64,000 bases of DNA from Sphingobacterium olei (GTDB lineage Bacteria > Bacteroidota > Bacteroidia > Sphingobacteriales > Sphingobacteriaceae), in assembly GCF_005048855.1 (NCBI RefSeq), contig NZ_SUME01000004.1, forward strand, positions 1 to 64,000, read 5' to 3'. This document shows positions 1 to 8,600 of the stretch, one piece after another. Numbering within the stretch: position 1 is the stretch's first letter; each line of letters starts with the position of its first letter. Made by a program: the position numbers and the translations under genes. The notes beneath the pieces were generated by a model, which saw only the letters and a program-made list of their open reading frames with translations, was not told the DNA's origin and searched no databases.

Positions 1-494
1 TGGTTAACGGCGGTCCTGTTACGGTTAACGGCAACACATACACCAGCATTGAAGAATACATCGAGAACATCGTAGCGGCGAACGAGACCAATACGACGTT
101 GATCGACAACAACGACGGTACGTACACTTATACTTCAGAAGACGGTACGGTAACGGTAGTCGATGTACCTGCTTCTGTTATCAACCAGTTTGAGGAAGTG
201 GTTAACGGCGGTCCTGTTACGGTTAACGGCAACACATACACCAGCATTGAAGAATACATCGAGAACATCGTAGCGGCGAACGAGACCAATACGACGTTGA
301 TCGACAACAACGACGGAACGTACACCTACACAAGCGAGGACGGTACGGTAACGGTGGTCGATGTACCTGCTTCTGTTATCAACCAGTTTGAGGAAGTGGT
401 TAACGGCGGTCCTGTTACGGTTAACGGCAACACATACAGTACGATAGAGGAATACATCGAGAACATTGCAGCTGTTACAGCTGCAAACGGTTTG
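1..494 (+). repeat. 198-bp in-frame tandem repeat (66 codons), at least 2.5 copies
   Basis: Bases 1-98 are identical to 199-296, and the unit boundaries at 99 and 297 are exactly 198 bp apart. Each unit encodes a 66-residue module beginning LIDNNDGTYTYTSEDGT and ending near EEYIENIVAANET. The last copy degrades after VNGNTY. Further copies probably lie upstream. The 5' third of the two full copies differs only by synonymous changes, while the rest is almost identical. Confidence 0.9.
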
Positions 495-2519
495 CATATT
501 GACGGAACTAACGGAGATGTAGTATTAGGTGGCACTTTAACAGAACCTACTACAATCATAACCGATGCCACCAATACATTGGCACTTGAAGGGTTGGAAT
601 TGGTGAATCCTTCAGAGACTGACGGGATCTTAGCTGTTGAGGCTGATGGAACCCTGAGAACTGTTTTGTTGGATAGTTTAGTTATTGAACCTTGGAATAT
701 TCAAGGAACTGCCGATAAAGCTTTTGATAACAATCAGAATATGTACCACATGGGTAGTGTAGCTATTAGGAAAGATATTGCTGCGCCAGGAGTAAGTCTT
801 GATGTGGAAGGAGCTGTACGATTTGGAGTTGTCAATCAAAGTGAACAAGCAGGAGCTTTTCCTGTAGGAGAGACTTCGGCGTCCATAGGTTGGGCAAATA
901 TAGCCAGCGGAAGTTCGTCGATGGGTTTTGGTAGGTTTAACCAATCTTTGGGTGAAGCATCGATTGCGATGGGTAGAGAGAACATAGTAAGTGGTAATTA
1001 CGCATTTGCTGCAGGTCAAGAAAACGAAGTGACAGGATCTAATGGAATGGCTTTAGGCCGAGGGAATACCACTAGCGGATCTGATTTTTCAATTGCTGCC
1101 GGTTATGAAAATACTGTCACAGCCAATGCAGCTGCAATAGGGTATCAGAATAATGTGCAGGGGGATTATGCAATAGGTATGGGATCAAATAATACAATAA
1201 CATCAGATGCTAATTATGCAGCAGGTATTGGTTCTAGTAATATGCTTGAAGGGGAATATGCTGTTGGTATTGGTCGATCGAACACGTCCAGTGGTATTTA
1301 TGCAGCTTCAATAGGTGCAGAAAACACTTCTTCTGGAAATTATTCTTTTGGGCTTGGTCTTGGCAATATTTCTGCCTCCCATTTTGGTATGGTGGTAGGT
1401 CGATATAATGCAATAACTACAGGTAGTGCAGATGCTTGGATACCTACAGAGCCAATCATCCAAGTGGGTGTTGGTTTGGACGATGCCTCTAGAGAAAACT
1501 CACTGACCTTGTTGAAAAACGGGAATTTAGGTCTTGGGAATGAGGCTGTTGCTCCAACTGAGCGATTGGATATAGGTGCAGACGGTGTGCGTATCCGTGA
1601 GATCAATACTCCGGCTTATGTAGGTAATGCGAATACAGACAAAGTAGTCGTGGCCGATGCCGATGGGGTACTGAAAACGGTTGACGTAGCTGATTTGGCT
1701 TCGGATCCGCTCAACATTTACAATTCCGATGGCCTTTTGACAGGAACAGAAACAATCAGGAACCTAGGCTTAAACGGAAAGACTCTGAGATTTAATGGAA
1801 CCGACCGGAGAACTCACTGGGATTCGGAAGGAAGAATACATCAGACAGCTACCAATACTGCCGTTGATGCAGCTATGGGATTTCATAACGGAGGTTCCAA
1901 TTTATGGATACAGCAATGGAATGCTAGTAGTTCTTCAATAACTGCTTCTGGTAGCTCTACAGAGTTATTGTTGTCAACACACGCCACCGCTGATGCTGCC
2001 CCAATCCGTTTCAGCACCAACCCTGGGGGCAACGACGCAGCACTTACCCAAACAAGAATGACCATTTCGGGAGAGGGAGAGATTCAACTTCACGAATACC
2101 CCAATACCCGCGACGATAGCGGCACCACAGCGGTAGAAAACATCCTCTACACCGATGAAGACGGCAATATGCTTTCGGCTGATATTTCAGCCCTTGCGCT
2201 CCAATCAGCCCATTATCGGGCTACCAGTCAAAACACTGGTAAAGAATGGATCGGCGGAGAACCTGTTTTTGAAGTGGTAGGTGATATTACATTGGCAACC
2301 AATTCCAATGTAGTGGATCTTTCAGGAAGTGATATTCCTACTGGAGCTACTGTGATAGGTGTCAGATTTATAAGTAAGACCACAGGATCTATCAGTACCA
2401 ACATCATAGAATATGATCAGGTCAATAGAACCTTGATACTTGGAACCGCCGGCTCCATGACCACCTTACATCCGGCAGGAGATTATTATATCATTGTTGA
2501 ATATACGGTAGTACCATAA
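1..2519 (+). CDS. Large repetitive surface protein with YadA-like head, 5' end outside window
   Basis: The reading frame is open from the left edge, so the gene starts upstream and only its C-terminal ~838 residues are visible. In order they show about 2.5 copies of a 66-residue repeat (DNA 1-494); a stretch of 13-15-residue repeats with the pattern A-x-G-x-x-N-x-x-x-G (about 872-1410), such as IAMGREN and FAAGQEN, which resembles the left-handed beta-roll head of YadA-type trimeric adhesins; then a segment with NGNLGLG and ERLDIG, typical of trimeric tail-fibre or endosialidase-chaperone-like proteins; and a C-terminal beta-rich domain ending IIVEYTVVP. There is no T9SS C-terminal sorting domain and no YadA membrane anchor. 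It heads a block of secreted proteins next to T9SS genes, so a surface or extracellular trimeric fibre is likely. Function is not known. Confidence 0.8.
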   Translation, partial: VNGGPVTVNGNTYTSIEEYIENIVAANETNTTLIDNNDGTYTYTSEDGTVTVVDVPASVINQFEEVVNGGPVTVNGNTYTSIEEYIENIVAANETNTTLIDNNDGTYTYTSEDGTVTVVDVPASVINQFEEVVNGGPVTVNGNTYSTIEEYIENIAAVTAANGLHIDGTNGDVVLGGTLTEPTTIITDATNTLALEGLELVNPSETDGILAVEADGTLRTVLLDSLVIEPWNIQGTADKAFDNNQNMYHMGSVAIRKDIAAPGVSLDVEGAVRFGVVNQSEQAGAFPVGETSASIGWANIASGSSSMGFGRFNQSLGEASIAMGRENIVSGNYAFAAGQENEVTGSNGMALGRGNTTSGSDFSIAAGYENTVTANAAAIGYQNNVQGDYAIGMGSNNTITSDANYAAGIGSSNMLEGEYAVGIGRSNTSSGIYAASIGAENTSSGNYSFGLGLGNISASHFGMVVGRYNAITTGSADAWIPTEPIIQVGVGLDDASRENSLTLLKNGNLGLGNEAVAPTERLDIGADGVRIREINTPAYVGNANTDKVVVADADGVLKTVDVADLASDPLNIYNSDGLLTGTETIRNLGLNGKTLRFNGTDRRTHWDSEGRIHQTATNTAVDAAMGFHNGGSNLWIQQWNASSSSITASGSSTELLLSTHATADAAPIRFSTNPGGNDAALTQTRMTISGEGEIQLHEYPNTRDDSGTTAVENILYTDEDGNMLSADISALALQSAHYRATSQNTGKEWIGGEPVFEVVGDITLATNSNVVDLSGSDIPTGATVIGVRFISKTTGSISTNIIEYDQVNRTLILGTAGSMTTLHPAGDYYIIVEYTVVP

Positions 2520-2639
2520 TTCGGCGAAAGGTAAGGTATTGGTAAAGCTGATATGTCGGCTGCCTGTCTCAACGCAGGTGGCCGGGATAATCTTTCATAA
2601 GTTGATCAATGGAGTGGATTGTAATTTATTAAACTAAAC

Positions 2640-5600
2640 ATGAGAAAAACATACAATTTGAAAATTGGATGGGTTACAGCGCTATTTTTTGCCGTACTAA
2701 CATCGGCTTTCGGGCAATTCCCCGGGGGCGTGTCCACCGGTTTGGCTGCTTGGTACAAGGGGGATGTAGGATTAGCGGGAACTTTCTGGACAGACCAATC
2801 GGGGAATGCTTACAATCTGGAAAGAACCTCGGCGCCCGCTGGCGAGTCTTTGATCAACTTCAACCCAGTCGCTTCTTTTGAAGGGGTTACTGCTCACCAG
2901 TTCAACAATCTCACGCCCAAGCTCCTTTGGCCGGTAGGCAATGCCACGCCTACTACATACTACTACGTAGCAAAAAACAATGCTGCTACCGCCAACAGAG
3001 CTGTATTTGGTATTGGCGCATCCGGTGATGCTACAGGCTTTCACAGCGGTCAACAACCTACTACCGGAGCCATAGCAACTAGGGGTACCGCGAGTTTTGC
3101 AAACAATACAGGAACTGCCATGGTTCCTGCTCCACCCAATTGGGATATCACACAGCCCAACCGAGGGTTGAATTTGGTAAGGACTGGATATGATGGAGGA
3201 GGAGCTACCGGTAGGAATTATATTGCTGCCCAAAGCTGGGCGGAAGTCATCAATACAACCAATGTAAGCCCGACGTATGCCAATACTGCGGCCTTTAGGA
3301 TAGGTTCTTCGGGAGCAAATTCTGTTTTCTGGAGCGGGGATGTGGCAGAAGTGGTGGTTTTCTCCGGCAAACACGATCCTGCCGAGTACAACAAGATAGA
3401 AAGCTATCTAGCCTTAAAATACGGGATTACCAAGCAAGGCGACTATGTCGATGCAAATAACAATATTATATATAATGATGCAACCTATATCAACAATATC
3501 GGCGGTATAGGCAGGGATGATGCTTCGGGGCTTCACCAAAAACAATCCATGTCCCAAAACGCAGGCAATCAATTGCTGATAGGTAATGGTAGCAGCTTGT
3601 TTGCTACCAATGCAGACAATACAAATAATCTTACCGATGGACAATTTTTGGTATGGGGAGATAATGGATTGCAAAAACAATTATTAGAGTCACTGATACA
3701 TACCGCCCCCGGAGGGGAAATCAACAGCAGATTTTCTGCTATTTGGCGTGTGCAAAATACAAATACGGTAGGTACTGTAACCGTTGCTTGGCCTGTGGGG
3801 ATTACTAATTTACATCTGGTGCAGTCGGCAGACGCGGTTTTTGACAACACAGACACTTTCACGCCAATGACTGCCGTTGTTACGGTAAACGGAGTAGACT
3901 ACAACACAGCAACGATAACATTGAGTAATGGAGCGTATTTCACCTTTGCCGGATATATGATGGCTCCGGGTGGCGTTGCTGGACAGGGTTTTTGGGTGAG
4001 GTCAGATATGGCAGGAGATATTGCTACTGCCTGGCAAGACCATTCGACAAATGCGGACGACATCCCTGCCTTGGGCGCTTGGGCATTGTCTACTGCCGAT
4101 GGAGCGCATAACTTCCACCCATACACCACAGATTATTCGACTACGAAGAATTTCTATAATGCCAGTACATTGTTGAATCCGGGTGGAGGGGATAACCCGA
4201 TGCCACATTCCATATTCTCTGCGGTAAGACCCACTACTAATGGAACGGGTCGTATCACAGGTATGGGTACTACTGGCGGTACAACGTATGGGTCAAACCC
4301 GTCTCTTGCAACATCGAGCGGTACCCCGCTATATTATGATTATGATGCAGTAACAACATCTGAGACCTTCGGTACTCCGTTTACCCTCAACGCAACCAGC
4401 CTGTTCTCCGCCGTGGCAGACAACTCGATAGCCAACGGGGGCGGGTCAAGCTTCGCCGGAGGTGAGCTTACCCTGGGGTTAAATGGTGCGTATGAAGACT
4501 TTACATACACCAACTCCAGCCACCGTTTTGAGTTTAACGGCCCCTATTTAAGAGTAGGATATAGTACTTTTGGAACAGGAGCCGGCGTTTTTCCGGGAGA
4601 TATTATGGAAGTGATTTGGTACAGCCGGGCACTTACTCCTAACGAACAATCGCGAGTAAATTCGTATTTAGCTATTAAGAACGGTGTTACCTTGAACGAA
4701 GACTATTTGAAGTCAGATTCGGATGTGGTATTCAGCCTATCAACCAACTCGGGCTACATAGACAATATCTTTGGTCTCGGGTTTAATGCAGTCAGTGGAT
4801 TGACCCAACGTCAGTCCAGAAGTATCAATGACGGTCAAAAACTAATTATCGGTGCAGGAAGTTCCCTTTTCGACAACAATGCCGCTAATACCAACGATCT
4901 TACGGAAGGTCAGTTTTTATTGGTCGGAGACAATGGCTTAAAACAAGCCCTTAGCGAACCGCTGGTCTATACGGCAGGGGCAAACGGCGAAACCAACTTC
5001 CGTTTTGCGTCGATCTGGAAAGCACAAAATACCAATAGTGTAGGACAAGTAACCGTGGCTTGGCCGGCAGGTATCAACAATCTATATTTGGTACAGTCGA
5101 CAAACGCGGTTTTTGACAACACAGATACTTTCACGCCAATGACAGGTACCGTTACTGTAAATGGTGTTGATTATAACACAGCAACAGTTACTTTCAATGA
5201 TGGGGATTACTTTACGTTTGCTGGATATCAGTTTGCTCCTGGAGGGGTGGTTGATCCTGACTTCTGGGTAAAATCGGATGATGCGGGAGCCATAGAAACT
5301 GCTTGGAAAGATCATTCTACATATGCCAATGATATCCCTGTCGTGGGTACATGGACGCTTACTCCGGCAGATAGGGCACACAACTTTCATCCGTATACCA
5401 CAGGTTATACGGGTAGTAAATATTTTAGTAATCTTACTTCGGTATTGAACCCTACCAATGGGCAACTAGATAATGTATCGCATTCTATCTTTTCGGCAGT
5501 AAGACCAACTTCTGCCGGAACAGGACGCATTATCGGTATTGATGATGACGGAAACGGAGCCGAGCCGGGGTTTTCTATTGAAGGAGGAAGACTGAGGTTA

Positions 5601-8600
5601 TATAAATTTAGCGGTGGAGCTAATGCAGATCAATTTGATGAAGAACCGTTCAAGATTGGTGCTGCGAATATAGTTTCAGGAATAGGGAATAACCCTATCG
5701 TTGCTGGAGGAACGTCAACTTCTGCCGGAGGGGAAAGAGTGCTGGGAGTGAATGGTGTATATAAGATATACCCAAATACTTCAAGTTCTAACAGGTTTCA
5801 TATTCAAGGTCAACGCCTAAGAGTAGGTGATGGGGCATGGACTGCTCCTGGTCCTTTCCCTGGTGATATTATGGAGGTTGTTTGGTACAAACGTCCGCTA
5901 ACAGCTAATGAGCAATCGAGAGTTAACTCTTATCTCGCCTTGAAAAACGGTGCCACTTTAGCAGAAAATTACCTTACAGCCAATAGTAGTACGGTATGGG
6001 ACATAACCACCAACGCAGGTTACAACAACAATATCTTTGGTGTTGTCAGAGATAATACATCTGGATTGCACCAAAAACAGGCTGCCAGTACAGGTGTAAA
6101 TCAGAAATTAGTTATTGGTCACGGCAGCTCCTTATTCGAAAGTAATGCCGATAATACCAATGACTTAATCGAAGGTCAATTTTTATTAACAGGTGACAAT
6201 GGCCTGAAACAGGGATTGAGTGTTCCACTTGCTTATTTGACAGGAAGCAATGGTGAAACCAATTTCCGTTTTGAATCTGTATGGAAAGTACAGAACACAG
6301 GAAATGTAGGAACGGTAACTGTAGCTTGGCCGGTGGGCGTTGGAAATATGTACTTGGTGAGATCTACAGACGAAACATTTGATGATACCGACAATTTTGT
6401 CCCAATGGACGATGTAGTAAGCATCAATGGACAGGATTACAATACCGCAACCATTACTTTCGATGATGGAGATTTCTTCACCTTTGCCGGATTTGGCTAT
6501 GCGCCGGGTGGTGTGGCTGCTGATTTGGCTATTTGGCACCGGGCTGATATTGGAATAGCTTTGTCTGGCACCGAGGTAAGTACGTGGGATGATATGTCGC
6601 CCAATGGTTATCAGGTTTCCCAGATGGGAACAGCTGCTTTGCCTTCATTTGGCGCTGCTAGTCAGGAATTCAATTTCAACCCTTCGGTGAATTTCACAGC
6701 GACCAACCAGGTAATCGGTCAACGGTCTGAATCTATCCTCACAACCAATACTTTTGATATATTCTCTGTGTTGGGCAATGTTTCCGCTGGTACTACATTC
6801 TTTGGTATTGGTCGAGATAATGTAACCAATAGTGGAACCAACTGGGACTCTCCACATTTTAGACGAAATGGAGATATTATACATCGAGATAATACAGGAG
6901 GCGGTTTAGCATTCAGAGACCCTGTGCCCACTTATGAAACTGTTGGAGCGATTACCCGAATAGCTTATTCCAGATTTAATGTAGATGAATTAAACAGAAG
7001 TATAAACGGCTCTAACTTTGGTGCGACAATGAATCTCGCAGGTGGAAATAATACCGCTTGGGTGAGAGGAGGACAGTATTTTGGTACAAACTCTGGTGCT
7101 GCAACAGGAATGGGAGGTGATGATGGCGGATTTACAGGAAGTATTACTGAAAAAGTGGTGTATGATCGAAACCTAACCCCAGAAGAAAGAGACAGGGTAA
7201 ATTCATATCTAGCAATTAAATATGGTGTGACACTAAGAAATGATATTCCGGCAGGAGGTAATCACACCGGAACTTTCGATTACTTGAATGCAGCAGGCAA
7301 TATAGTTTGGTCTGGCAATACGAATCCGGATTATCACAACGATGTTATTGGATTGGCCAGAGAAGATATAGGTCTCTTTAATCAACGTGTGTCAACAACA
7401 CGGAATGTAGTAAGTTCGGGACGTTTAATTGTTACTACAACCAATGATTTTGTTTCGGCAAACGATGATGCAGGAAGAACTAATTTTACTGGAAATTCTC
7501 AGTATATTATGTTTGGCGACAATGCCGCTACCGGTGAGACCGAGGCGACTACGGATCCTTGTACAGGACTTCCACTGGACCCTGCCATTACGAGAGCCAA
7601 TAAAGTGTGGCGTGTAGAGACTACAAGCAACCCTGAGCCAATTTGGTTGCAGGCTGATCTTAATGATTATACATTCAATTCTAGTATAGAAATTTGGGTG
7701 GCTGATGATGAAAATTTCAGCACTAATCTGGTTAGATTGCCGGCGGCTTCTTATGCAGGTGGCTTGGCTTCTTTCAACTTCTTGTTTACCGAAGGGGTTA
7801 AGTATATGACTTTCGCGGGGATAGTTTCTCCTAGCGACTGCGATGTATGTACCGGAGGAACCTTTGTATTCAAAACAGGTAGAAGTTGGAATACACTTGC
7901 TGAGCGAACTAATAATGTGATGGATCCGGAGATTATAGGATCTACAGACCAAGGCGATCTGATTGTGAATATGTCGGCGGATTACCCTGTCGGTGTTGAA
8001 TATGGTCCAAATGCTTACCCGCGTCCTTACGGCAGATGGTTCTTGTCCAGAAGACGGGACAACCAAAATGTGGAGGTAACCCATAGTGTTAACCTGAACC
8101 AAACGGTGGCCGGCGCAAGTTTCCAGATCTCCAATATCAACACCTATCTCAAGAATGCCAATAAATTCACAATAATAGGCTATGACTGTGATGACAATGT
8201 GGTGATGCCAAAAATTACCCACGCGGCCAATCCTACAACAGCGACTACCTATGAAATCGTAGGTAATCAAGTGGTCGGTACTAAAGCGTATAGAGGGCTT
8301 ACATTCCTTCATTCTACCGCTAATGTGAGGTTTAATAGACCAATTGAGCGAATAGAAATTGTTTTTGATGTGGAAAGAACGAATGCCCGCCAGACGCTCA
8401 GGTCACTGGATATAGGGGATATTTCATTCGAATGTGCGACTCCGTTGCCGCCGACTGTGGATAATGTGACGATGATACAGGACTTCACGCAAAGCGAAGA
8501 AGTGCCCAGCTGTATAGAAACCACGATGCGATTACGTTTCATCAACAGCAATTGTGACACCAGGACAGTTAATGTTTCCCAAACACTGCCTGCTGGGTTG

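Noticed and set aside
1..494. CRISPR array
   Set aside because: The repeats are directly adjacent, 198 bp long and in-frame coding, with no spacers.
2772..3374. 200-codon antisense open frame
   Set aside because: It lies wholly inside the giant gene on the other strand, and its composition is a mirror of that coding sequence.
7425..8312. 295-codon antisense open frame
   Set aside because: It is a shadow of the giant protein gene, with no domain or signal and Cys/Ile/His-rich composition typical of antisense frames.
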